Below, in pieces: positions 1 through 10,200 of a DNA stretch of 64,000 nt. A model generated the notes under the pieces. The model did no database searches, was not told the DNA's origin, and worked only from the letters and a program-made list of their open reading frames with translations. The first letter of the stretch is position 1, and each line of letters opens with the position of its first letter. The stretch covers positions 22,639,489-22,703,488 of the forward strand of contig OY759224.1 of the NCBI GenBank assembly GCA_963662175.1, read 5' to 3'. Origin of the DNA: Aradus depressus (taxonomy: Eukaryota; Arthropoda; Insecta; Hemiptera; Aradidae). A program made the translations under genes and the position numbers.

Positions 1-125
1 AGAACTTTAAAAAATGGAAATTGTATGAACGACCAAACCAATCTATAATATTCCCCTTTACTGTCACCAATAATATGACCCTCCAGTCGATGTGCACAGG
101 TACGTTTAAATATACATAGAATTTA

Positions 126-128
<3 letters not shown>

Positions 129-184
<56 letters not shown>
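129..184. repeat. (AT)n microsatellite
   Basis: An uninterrupted AT dinucleotide run. The rest of bases 1-380 is AT-rich with nothing I can recognise. Confidence 0.95.
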
Positions 185-189
<5 letters not shown>

Positions 190-786
190 ACAGTATAATA
201 ATTTTAATTAGGATGTAATTGGAACCAATTATTTTTGATTTGTTAATGTTATATTATTCGCCTGTTCATTGTTAATGCTTTATAGTCTACAATATTACCT
301 AGATCTTAGAAGGGGTCACACATTTGAAATATGGGGACCGCCTTGTCATCAAATATCTCACAGCTTGACAATTTAGCTTAGTTAGGAATGTCTGACGTCA
401 TGGGGAACACCAGGAGGGAGGGTAAGGGGTTCCTCGAGAGGCTGACATTCTGTAATATTAACTTAGTCTTATCTCTTATGCTTTTGGCTGAGGATGGTTG
501 AAATAACGAAAGTACTCCCATGTAAATATAGTTGGTGAAATTAGACAATATCATAAATAAACAAGTTTTATTTCTTTCAAGTTCAAATAACAAACTGTCT
601 GTAAACACGATAACTGATAGATTGCATAAATAAACATAATCTTTATTCTGGGACATAAGTACGTCCCCTAAGAATAACAGCATAAGAAAAAAATAAAAAA
701 ATAAATAATATCAAGTAATGAAGAGAAAAAAGAGGTATCCAGCAATTAACTTTTGCAGATGTAATGGTAGTTGTTCAAAATAATTA

Positions 787-1183
787 TACAGTAGAGCGTC
801 GAAAATCCGGATCGGCTCGGCGGTGAGAGCAGGTGGGATGTTATCAACGCGTCATCGGTTGACCTGCCCCTCAAGCAACCATACTGCCTAGGGGATACGA
901 AGGCGTATACTTGGGTGCGGATTCTGTCGAGGACGAGTCCTTCCAGTATCTTACCGAACAGAGACAGAAGACTGATCGGTCTGTAGCTGCTTGCCAAGGA
1001 AAGGTCCCTATTCCCAGGCTTGAAAAACGTGCACACCGTGGCCCGTTTCCAAGCACTAGGGAAGTGGCCTCGCCTTAGGCAGGCATTGTACAAGTAGAGT
1101 AGATCTGTCTTAATGACCGGGTAGCTTAATTCCATACAGCTATGAACTGGTTGGAGAGGCAACCTGAGGTGACGGCGACACAA
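787..1183 (-). pseudogene. Non-LTR retrotransposon reverse transcriptase, N-terminal fragment
   Basis: The minus strand reads as the start of a non-LTR reverse transcriptase domain: a FPSAWKRATV stretch, then KPGNR, then SSYRPISLLS and a GKILEGLVLDR helix. These are the conserved first blocks of R1/Jockey-type RTs. The reading frame is cut off shortly after a YGCLRGRSTDDAL stretch, which is the next RT block. The endonuclease, palm and RNase H parts are absent, so this is a dead 5'-and-3'-truncated copy. It is bracketed by pogo-like end sequences at 787 and 1579. Confidence 0.75.
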
Positions 1184-1579
1184 CTCGTACTTCTTAAAAG
1201 ACTGAGAGACATGGCTGCAAAGAAACGTACGTCAACTCTTGTACAAAAAACAATTAAGGACTTTACCCAGTAAGTTTCCATTAATTACTGTACATTCTTG
1301 TTTTTTTTTTCTAAAAAGTATTGTAGAGTTACTAATCTAAATTACATAATGAACATGTTCCTATTCAATATACTTTATTAAAATATTTTGTGTACTGTAT
1401 TTTTCGAACCCTTCAGCCTCTATTTTGCAATACAGTAGACTCCCGAGCGTCATGAATCCTGTAGTCGATACATATACGTATGTATACAGTAATTGAAAGC
1501 ACATTTGAAAATCCGGACAATTCAGTAATCCGGATGGGTCCCGGTCCCGATCGAGCCGGGTTAACGACGCTCCACTGTA
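787..1579. mobile_element. Possible pogo/Tigger-like element ends around the RT fragment
   Basis: The left end reads TACAGTAGAGCGTCGAAAA then TCCGG. The reverse complement of the right end reads TACAGTGGAGCGTCGTTAA then CCCGG. The two therefore form imperfect terminal inverted repeats with the look of pogo/Tigger ends (CAGTRGAGCGTCG..AATCCGG). The interior holds an unrelated RT fragment and no recognisable pogo transposase, so this would be a nested or chimeric remnant. A single further degenerate end-like sequence lies at about 1431-1455. The family assignment rests on end motifs only. Confidence 0.4.
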
Positions 1580-1673
1580 CAATTTAAACACAAAAATTAT
1601 AATGAACTCAAATTTTTCAACATAACCACGATCTAGCCAGCAACCCAGAATCACTCTTCTTTTGCTGACTTGA

Positions 1674-1733
1674 TCGAATTATTACTAATTCATAATAGAA
1701 TAGAATTTCTATTCTGAATTAGTAATAATTCGA
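1674..1733. repeat. Short perfect inverted repeat (19-bp arms)
   Basis: Arms 1674-1692 and 1715-1733 are exact reverse complements around a 22-base spacer that is itself partly palindromic. The structure would form a stable hairpin in DNA or RNA. No gene is attached to it. Confidence 0.9.
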
Positions 1734-1789
1734 TACAAGTGGTTAAATTAGATCGATGAAGTGACTAGTTTTCATTGTGGATAGGACGG

Positions 1790-2360
1790 CTTCTATGGAC
1801 GAGTTATCTCATGGCATCTCATGTAAGTTTCTTGTTCGTAAACCCATGGTCATTAGTATTTCCTTATATCCACGGCACTCCTCCAGGATGCGGCTTTCTG
1901 TGAGAGCCCAGGCCCCGTGGTCATGGGTTAGCCGAGTGTGACCTACACGGAACCGCATCAGACATACCTTCTCCTGCTCATTCTGCCTTTCGGAGCTTTT
2001 CCACTTATAAATATTTGTTTTGATGGACCTAAGTTTATTTGTTAGTCCACACAGAGGCCCAGATCTCTATTATTTTACCTCTTCTTCAGGTCTGATACTA
2101 TCGTCACTACCATTTCTTCTCCAGGCAACGTTGCTGCTTCCTTAGCCACTTTATCGTTCCCTTCGATTCCCACACGTTAGGAGATCCTGCAAAAAATTAG
2201 TTTTTTTTTTTTAATTGCGCAAGTTGCAAGGAGTTTTTGTATTTTATATACAAGTGGGCAGCGGCTATAAAGTTGTTAAATGCTCTGAAGAGCAGACATG
2301 GAGTCACTGCAAATCATGTAATTCCGATCCACATCGGAAATGACAATGTCCAATGCTTCG
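1790..2360 (-). pseudogene. Jockey-like retrotransposon fragment: RNase H and C-terminal region
   Basis: Read on the minus strand, about 2330-2280 encodes an RNase H stretch (CSDSMSALQSI). About 2170-2080 encodes the C-terminal RNase H block (VGIEGNDKVAKEAATL). About 1980-1850 encodes an FRVGHTRLTH motif followed by a degenerate zinc-knuckle region. This order (RNase H, then RxGHTRLTH, then knuckle) is typical of the 3' end of Jockey/I-group ORF2. Stops and frameshifts separate the blocks, so it is a decayed copy. Confidence 0.75.
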
Positions 2361-2399
2361 GCAATTCAAAATATGATATATATTATATATTATATTCAA

Positions 2400-3655
2400 A
2401 TATTTAAACAATTATTATTTTTATGAGTAGCCGTGGCTACACTGCTGGTCTGAAATGGGAAGGTTGTAGGAGTGTTTATGTTCCCTAGCCATCTCTGGAC
2501 CCTGTCATTAAACAAATACATTACAAACTAAAGAGGAAAACACTACTGGCCATAGTAGTCGATGCGTTAAAAAGACAAAAAAATAATAAGGAGCAATAAT
2601 TCGTACAATGAGAAATAAAAAAATAAAACTAGGTGTGCAATGCATTCTGCTGTTTTCTAAAACTGAGGTGAGTCAGTCTAAATTTATTGAATCATACTGT
2701 TAATGTGGTCGGTTAACATACAAGTAGTGCATTTGAAATGGGGCATATGAACCGGTTTGTGATCATTGGATGGAACCGTAGGGTTTTCAAGTTTGCGCAC
2801 TTTTACCGGAACTTTTTCTCGGTGTTTAACGTGAACATTTGTTCGACCAAACGACACAATTTCTAAATCAAAAATGATAGTTTTCTTAGGTTTGAAGTAT
2901 AACCACTAAACTTATTCCCACGTATATTATTAGTTGTTGACCCTATCACAGTGGCATTCATTCGTGAAGTCCGTGTTTGATATTAGTGTTTGCTGTATTA
3001 CACCCGATTTGCGATCCCCGACGTAATCTAGGCATATCTGTATAAAAAACTCAGTTAATGTTTTAATAATTATCAGTAACTTCTCATCTTGTTCTTTATG
3101 AATATATTAATATTTTAAATAGATTTCAATTGAATTCAATGGATTTTTTCTAGCCTTTTTGTAGACAACAACAGCTGTTTTTGCACAAAATTCTTTTTAC
3201 TATGTGTTCTTTGTATGTTGAAGAATATTTTTATCGAAAAAAAGTCGAAGTTTGTACGTTAGAACACTGAAAAAACTGCACAAAAAAAGTGGTGTCCGAT
3301 GGTAAACCGAAAAGGGCTTCGCCCAGATTTTTACATTTGAAATCGAAAAATTCTATTTTGCGCGAGAATTATGTCTCTAAATTGATTTCAATGGGGATTT
3401 CGTTTTTCGGTGATTATTACTCCGTGGTATGTTTATAGATTTTTTCAGTAGTAAACCATCGTCACCGTATCCACTACCATCGTGGCAAATTTCAATGTGA
3501 TCGGGAAAGGGGTTTAGGAGGAGTACGAGTACAACGAAATACATGAGTCGCCTAAGAAAGAGCTTCGTAAACTCAGCTCAATGAGTGAAAAACAAAGTAA
3601 TAAAAAACTAATAATAAATAATTATTATGTTTCTTAAACTTCTCTGGGATGTTCC
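2400..3655. other. Gene-free AT-rich stretch with a dispersed-repeat fragment
   Basis: No coding region is supported. Bases 2630-3580 share short matches (a GTGCAATGCATTCTGCT stretch, a GATTATTMCTCCGTGGTA stretch and an ACACGAGTCGTCTAAAGA-like stretch) with 28240-28930. The two therefore look like diverged copies of one dispersed repeat of unknown class. Confidence 0.5.
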
Positions 3656-3659
3656 ACTG

Positions 3660-3870
3660 TTGATTGTTTCTGGAATTTTTTTCCAGAGGTATCTTCTTAA
3701 TTTTTGGACGATATTTCGGGACACTTACACGTCCCTTCTTCTGGTCTCTATGAACTCAAAGTGAGTTCATAGTGAGTTCATATTGACCAGAAGAAGGGAC
3801 GTGTAAGTGTCCCGAAATATCGTCCAAAAAATAAGAAGATACCTCTGGAAAAAAATGCCGGAAACAACCA
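3660..3870. repeat. Foldback repeat with long arms
   Basis: Arm 3660-3745 (ending TTCTTCTGGTC) is repeated in inverted form at 3784-3870 with few differences. Between them lies a 38-base loop with GAGTTCATAGTGAGTTCATA repeats. Each arm holds a motif of the form AGAAGAAGGGAC...GTCCCGAAAT, a short stem flanked by AGAAGA and CGAAA. The same layout occurs in the foldback at 7726-7945. These may be inverted terminal pieces of a Penelope-like or related element. Confidence 0.8.
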
Positions 3871-4260
3871 ATAGATAGTTATTAAACAAAAACAGAGGTG
3901 AATACAAAAAAAAATGGTGAATCGCCAGCATTGTACTTCCCTAGAACGAATTAATTTCGTGTTCGTTCTCCGTTCAAACCAAATCGACTGTTCGGGCTAA
4001 AAGTCAATAGTTAACTGGAGCTTCTGAATCATCATCTCTAATTTTGTATTATTTATTCCATTGGCAGTTATTAGAGTTTTTAGGTCCCTCTGATCCCTCC
4101 CTTCTTTCTACCGAATTCGAGAAAAATTAATAGGTGTTTTTATGGGGTTTTAGATTTCCATATGAAATTAATTACAACGGCAGTTATTACAGGTTTTTTT
4201 GTTAAACCTCCCCACTAATTCTCTTAGAGGTCATTCATAAATTTCGTAAGGCATTGGGGG

Positions 4261-4280
4261 AGGGGGGGGGGGGGGGGGGG
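4261..4280. repeat. Poly-G run
   Basis: A long G homopolymer. Similar runs occur at 17309-17338 and 20641-20667. Such runs are often assembly- or polymerase-sensitive, so their length is uncertain. Confidence 0.9.
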
Positions 4281-4792
4281 AATAAGCTCAATATTACTAA
4301 TTCTTACTATAGGGGTGGGGGGTAAAGAATTTGATCTTATGTAAGTTTTTGAATTTAAAATCTACTACTTTCGCGCTAAGAAATGGCGCTATTGGATAGC
4401 GCCATCTGTACTTAGTTCTCAAATTCAGTATTGAATCCTACAGAAATCATATGGTCTCAGTACTTCTAGACATTTTTTTATTCTATTGTCTCGCTGACTA
4501 GGGATTTCCCTATTGCTTGAATTTTGAAAAATAATTGTCATTTTAGTATCATTTATTTATTATACCTGACATGTCTGGATATTTACATCCACTATTATTT
4601 AAAGCTTGTGTCCAAACCTTTCCACGTAAAACTTCAAAGATTTGTCAAGAAGAGTCAAACAAAGTAAAGTTTGGATTAATTATCCATTTATATATTTTAT
4701 GCTATTTATATAATCTATTTGAAGTAATTTAATACAGCAAGATGATCGAGATGATGGAAAACATACAATTCCAGTGGAAATTCAACATCGAA

Positions 4793-4940
4793 TTTTTGAT
4801 CGATTACATAACTACGAGATCATATCGCTTAAGAGCTCTTTCCTTGCTCACGTGAACATGTGCCTGACTGTACTTTCGGGTTCCTAAATATTGCCTACCC
4901 GGGCTTAGTTACCTAAGGTAGGGTCTTCAACGAGTACCTG
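4793..4940 (-). mobile_element. SINE tail fragment
   Basis: This matches the reverse complement of the 3' half of the window's SINE family (ACTACGAGRTCATATCGC; TCCTAAATNTTGCCTACC; TCTTYAACGAGTACCTG). It abuts the R1 fragment at 4943, and a second SINE tail in the opposite orientation lies at 6048-6095. Confidence 0.75.
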
Positions 4941-4942
4941 AT

Positions 4943-5977
4943 TTCGCTGACAGAGCCGTTGACACCATCCGCCGGTGGCTCTCATCGGTGGGACTACAAA
5001 TTGCTGACCAGAAGACAGAAGTCGTCCTGGTGACAGGAAGGAAGGTCAGAGAAACCATCACTCTGACAGTTGGCTGCGACATCCAATCTCAACGTTCACT
5101 GAGATACCTGGGTGTCCAGATAGATGCAAAGCTGCGATTCGACGACCACCTTCGAATCATCAGTGAAAGGGCATCCCGAGTCACCAACGCACTGGCGGGC
5201 ATTATGCCCAACGTCGGGGGACCCAGGCAGAGCCGGAGATTTCTCCTTTCTACAGTCGTCAGCTCCATCATGCTGTACGCAGCCCCAGCCTGGTCGGTGG
5301 CTATGGATACAAAGTCCTACACCCGCACGCTGACCAAGGTGTACCGGAGGATCGCATTGAGCGTCGCGTGCGCTTACCGCACGGTATCCTACGATTCCGT
5401 GTGCGTAATAGCAAACCTCCAGCCAATCGAAATGCTGGTGAAGGAGAGAGAGAGGATCTACCGACGCGGACAAGACGAACCTACAGCCTCCAGGTCCTCA
5501 CTGACCGAAGAAGAAAGAGAAAAAGCGATGGAGAGCTGGCAACGCCGCTGGGATACGTCGGAGAAAGGACGGTGGACGCACCACCTCATCCCAGACCTAT
5601 TGGCATGGACTTCGAGGGAGCACGGCGAAGTAGATTTCTACCTCACACAGTTCCGTACCGGACATGGCGGCTTTCTTGCCCACCTGGAGAGATTCGGGCT
5701 GACCGACGCGTCGTCCTGCCCAGCTTGCCCCGAGGTAGAAGAGACAGCGGAGCACGTGCTGTTTGAGTGCCCACGCTTGGCCACGGAAAGAGCAACTATG
5801 GCTAGTCAGCTGCAAACCCGAGCGACGCCAGAAAATCTGGTCAGCTTGATGCTGCTTGGCGAGGACAACTGGAAGGCGGTAGCGGACATGGCTAGACAAG
5901 CTGTGATGCACCTACGCGCAGAAGAGAGAGAGAGAGGAGAAGACCACATGTGTGATGGCACCAATGACGTAGGCTGA
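4943..5977 (+). pseudogene. R1-clade retrotransposon ORF2, C-terminal RT part
   Basis: A single open frame from 4943 to the stop at 5975-5977 (the first ATG-like start in it is not the true start). It begins inside the RT domain (AVDTIRRWLSSVGLQI; LRYLGVQID) and runs through the thumb and the AYRTVSYDSVCVIANLQPIE segment. It ends with the zinc-knuckle motif CPACPE...HVLFEC typical of R1-type elements (C-x2-C-x7-8-H-x4-C). The endonuclease, gag-like ORF and first RT blocks are missing. It is markedly GC-richer than the surrounding DNA and carries no stops, so it is a fairly young 5'-truncated copy. Inverted SINE tails bracket it. Confidence 0.85.
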
Positions 5978-6047
5978 TGGCCATTCCGCCCCGAGCGAAG
6001 TAATGCCTGGCGGCAGTCCCGCGCGGGGTAACATATATATATATGTA

Positions 6048-6095
6048 AGCGATGTGATCTCGTAGTTAGTTAAACCCGGGCGAGTCATAATAACT
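6048..6095 (+). mobile_element. SINE tail fragment
   Basis: GCGATGTGATCTCGTAGTTA, then AACCCGGGCGAGTCATAATAAC, matches the extreme 3' end of the SINE family. It is inverted relative to the piece at 4793-4940, on the other side of the R1 fragment. Confidence 0.7.
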
Positions 6096-6284
6096 AAATA
6101 ACTCTAAATATAAAGTGTAAGAATATAATATTAAATGTAATGAAATTTGGATGAATGATTAACCCTAATAATAATTATTATTATAATTCAATAATATTCT
6201 CAACTCCTTTTGTTTCCTGGGTTCTAAATCCGTAACTCTATAGTTTATTTGTCCCTTAATCCATAAATTAAGATATGATTTTGG

Positions 6285-6850
6285 TTCTCAACCATTGCCG
6301 GATTAAGACTATTCGATGCCCTAAGCATTTTGAGCTTATGGTGCCCCCAATATTGAACACATTGAGTCTTACATATGTCGGCAAGTTCAATACTAAAGCT
6401 CGATTGAACAAAACGATGACAAAATTATTTAAGCGAGAAAATAAGAAAATAAATTTTTTCAAAATTTGTCTTTCGACCAAATACGCCATTCGTTCATCAT
6501 ATACGTGCACTCCTGCATTCGTCAGAAACTTCTTCTTCCTCAATATCATCATGATCAGGATTTGATATTTGGTCTTCCATCCGAAGTTTATGGCAGTTTA
6601 TGAAAAAAATTACGCGGTCTTTGTTAATATTTTTTTATAAATATATATTTTTTTAATTTTTTTATTTAGAAATATAATATTTAACATATTAGTTCTATTT
6701 TTAATTAAAAATGATAACAGATTGACAAAAAATACAAATTGAGAAATAATTTATTTATTTAAATAACTACTTCAAAAATAGCAACGCGGTTTTGGTGCCC
6801 CCGAGTCGTGATGCCCTAAACAATTGCTTAGTTTGCTTATAGGTTACAAA
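6285..6850. mobile_element. Decayed hAT-like (ZMYM1-type) element remnant
   Basis: The left part (TTGCCGGATTAAGACTA, then GATGCCCTAAGCATTTTGAG) and right part (GGTGCCCCCGAGT, then ATGCCCTAAACAATTGCTTAG) resemble the subterminal sequence of the hAT elements at 11072 and 19849 (GTGGCGGATTTCC...GCCCTAAGCAATTTTCGGAG). No intact transposase or target duplication is visible. The flanks 6100-6285 and 6850-7210 show nothing else. Confidence 0.4.
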
Positions 6851-7214
6851 ATCTACAATTATTGTTCTATGTACTGACTCCCAAATTCGTATCCTTCAAT
6901 TCTGACTGATTTTGTGTAAAAAAAAAATAAACAATATGTATTTTCTTAAAAATTCCACTTCAATTTCAGATAATGTAATAATATTTACATAAGAAGAATT
7001 TATTGTTTTTACATTGTTTAAATGCTTTTGAATATACTAAAAAATAAATAACTTATATACATACATAATATATACTTGAATAGGTCTGTTTAAACTTATA
7101 TTTGAACAGTTTTCACTTCAAAACAGGTCATTGTTTTTTAATATATTCCAAAGTAAAATCAAACATTAATATTTTTGTCATCCTGTACAAATAGAATCTA
7201 TTGAATTTTGTCTC

Positions 7215-7221
7215 TATAAAA
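7215..7221 (+). promoter_or_regulatory. TATA box of the OBP-like gene
   Basis: TATAAAA lies 57 bases upstream of the ATG at 7278. Start-site candidates are around 7245 or at the TATCAGC initiator-like sequence near 7261-7267. It belongs to the two-domain OBP gene that follows. Confidence 0.6.
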
Positions 7222-7277
7222 GGCGGTAGTTCTGAACTCTTTTTATCCTTTTCTGGTTGTTATCAGCTGAAAGAACC

Positions 7278-10200
7278 ATGTCTCCAATATTCAGCATCCT
7301 CATTTTTGTCTGCATCTTCAATGCCATTGTAAGTATGCCATACAGGATGTAAAAATTGTATAAAATTGCTGAAACTCTAATTTCTCATGTTATCATTCAA
7401 ATGTCCCACTTTTCGTGGTTTAACCATTGTTGTTGAGGAGCAGTTTTCGACATCGCTAATATATGAGGGAGATCAAAAAGTTCCCGGACTCATTTTCTAA
7501 AAGTTTATCAAAAACTTTTGCAAGTTATTGGACATTGTCTGGAATGCTGTTCAGCTCCTCCAGCAATTTTTCTTTAGTGTCGTCTATTGAGTGAAATCTC
7601 TGCTTTTTTAAGGGTCTCTTGAGTTGACCCCAAACAGGAAGAAGTCAGGTCTGGTTAGTACGGGGGCTGGGGGAGGACAAGTGCAGTAATCGCGAATGAG
7701 CAACGCAGAATGAACAGGCGCTCAAAATTCAAAATGTGGCCAACGTTTCGAAAACAATTTATTTTCTTCTTCAGGGCCTTATAATGACTTGAGTGAATGT
7801 GTGTGGTGAAGGTGTTGTGAGTTTGTGTGATGTGTTGTGTCAACACAAACTCACAACACCTTCACCACACACATCCACTCAAGTCATTATAAGACCCTGA
7901 AGAAGAAAATAAATTGTTTTCGAAACGTTGGCCAAATTTTGAATTTTCTTTTACACGACAGAACCTCGAATTCCTTCTACATTGAAAAGATACTGTTGAC
8001 TCTATTAATCGTTTTCATCATCATTTGCCATTTCAAGAATTTTTTGACAAACCTGAACTTGGTGTTGTTTTTTATCTTCGGTCAACAGTCTCGGGACAAA
8101 CTTTGCCGCCACTCGGCGCATCTGCAGTTGTTCAGTTGAAATTTCTTGACATGAGCCAAAGGAAAAATGAAATGTTGCATTTCTCTGCCATTTCACGGAT
8201 GGTTAGTCGACGATTTGATCGCATGACGTTCACTCAGGCAACATGATCGTTGTCAGTCGAAGTTGATGGGCGTCCTGAACGAGGATTGTCTGCTGAAGCG
8301 GCGTTCTTTGAACCTCTTGCACCGTGATCGACTCAGACATTCATTCCCAAAAGCCTCTTGCTACATCTGAAAACTTTCTGTAAAAGGTTTACCCATCTTC
8401 ACAGAAACGTGTTGCTCTTCTTTTTGATTCATTTGACAAAAAATCACACAACACGGAAAACTTGTTTCACAAAAACGTCTGTTACTTCACAAGAAAGAAG
8501 GTTGTAGAGCATGTATGGGCAACCTTTGACATGTTGAGGGACAAACTTTAGTGTGCAAATACGTTCGCAGGCCGCGTAGATGGTTCAAAATAAAATAACG
8601 TCGGACTTTAAAGTATTGTTCATAATTTTTAGCGATAGATATCAGACATGAAATAATAAGACAATGTTATTATAATACAATTTATTAAAATAACAAAATG
8701 AAATGAAAAAAAACAGGTACAATATTATAATTAAAATGTGAAATTTGGAATTATTACAAACTATGAAAGTTAAGTAGCGACACCGAAATCAATGAGACAC
8801 TTGAGCTTGAATTTGGGAAACTAATCCATTGATGTTTGGATTAATTCCACTGATACAAATACGCAAATTTTTTGACCATAAACAAACACGCGATGACATG
8901 AATTTTTCTTCACTTGCCTTGCTCGCTCACTTGATTCCACAGGAGCAAGCGACAAACCCCATCCCACTCGATCTTCCTAATTTGGAGTGAGTGTGAGTAA
9001 GTAGTGTAATATAATTTTTTTTTTTAATTGGGTTTTTCAAAATGTCTCGCGGGCCGGACCAAATCTTACAGCGGGCCGGATCCTTATTTTTTTTCTGTAG
9101 AGAATCAACAAAAACAGCTGAACTCAGTAAGAGTCACAACAACTAATGCTGCCAACCGTACCGCTCTCTGACGCTCCGTTGGCGTCGTACAAATTATGTA
9201 CCCGAAATAGATTATAATATAAACTATCTTCTACCAACAATCACAATGGTCGACAGACATTACCGATCGATACGTAGGGATCTATCGATACAAGTAAATA
9301 CGAGTATAGTATCGAGACTTCTAGCCGATACAAGTCCTTTTGGTATCGATACTTCTCTTTCGATACCCACTTGATATCAAATAGATATTACTGGTATCGA
9401 TTCAAAGTACTCGTTTTAAATTTCAACAATAAAAAAAAATTATATAAATTTTTCAATTCATCAAATTGGTTCATTGTTGTTTTCTTACAATTTTCTTTTA
9501 TTTGTTGTTGTAATAGGATACAGAACTCAAATTTCGGTCCACGGACAAATGATATATGTACATACTTATATCGATGGTGATAACCTTATGTGTGACATGA
9601 TCGCGCTGCGTTATCTGCGTGATGCGTCCTTATTTCTTGCCTTATTCACATTAAATGGTTTATCGTTTATGAAGATAAAACTTTGTTTGATTTTGAATAG
9701 AACCGTGAACTTGATTAAGATTTCAGCATTTTATTTTATTTTTACATTTCATTATGTCAATAACAAATTGAAATGCCTCGTCCTACGGCGAAAGTGTGGA
9801 TTTATTTATCTAAGAACGATTCGATCTCAGCGACTTGCAAAAAATGTTTTAAAAAGTGAATATTGTGGGAATACGAGTATGTAGTCTCCTCCAGTAGTTG
9901 TATCTTCTTAGTAAGAAAAAATTGTATGTTTATTTGATAAGGCTTTTTATTGTTTTAAGTAGGTATGTTTTTAATGATATAAATTTATCTTATTCGATTT
10001 GATCTATTTGTTTCTTATGCCCACTACAATATATTAATATAATAAATTAATTCTGTACCTCGGAGGTAAACTGCAGTATGTCAGTTTTTTTCCAAAATCG
10101 GTTTTTTGCACAAGTTGTACATCTGAGCTCTATTTAGTGGTATACTGCATCATGTCCTTTTTAAAGTAATTACAAAATAACAGGTTGGTAAACTGCACTA

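Noticed and set aside
6268..6565. Overlapping 94- and 96-codon ORFs on both strands
   Set aside because: Mirror frames in a decayed hAT-like repeat. Neither carries a known domain.
9474..9884. 136-codon ORF in the TATCGAT-bounded element
   Set aside because: Hydrophobic, AT-driven sequence with no recognisable transposase motif. It is treated as chance.
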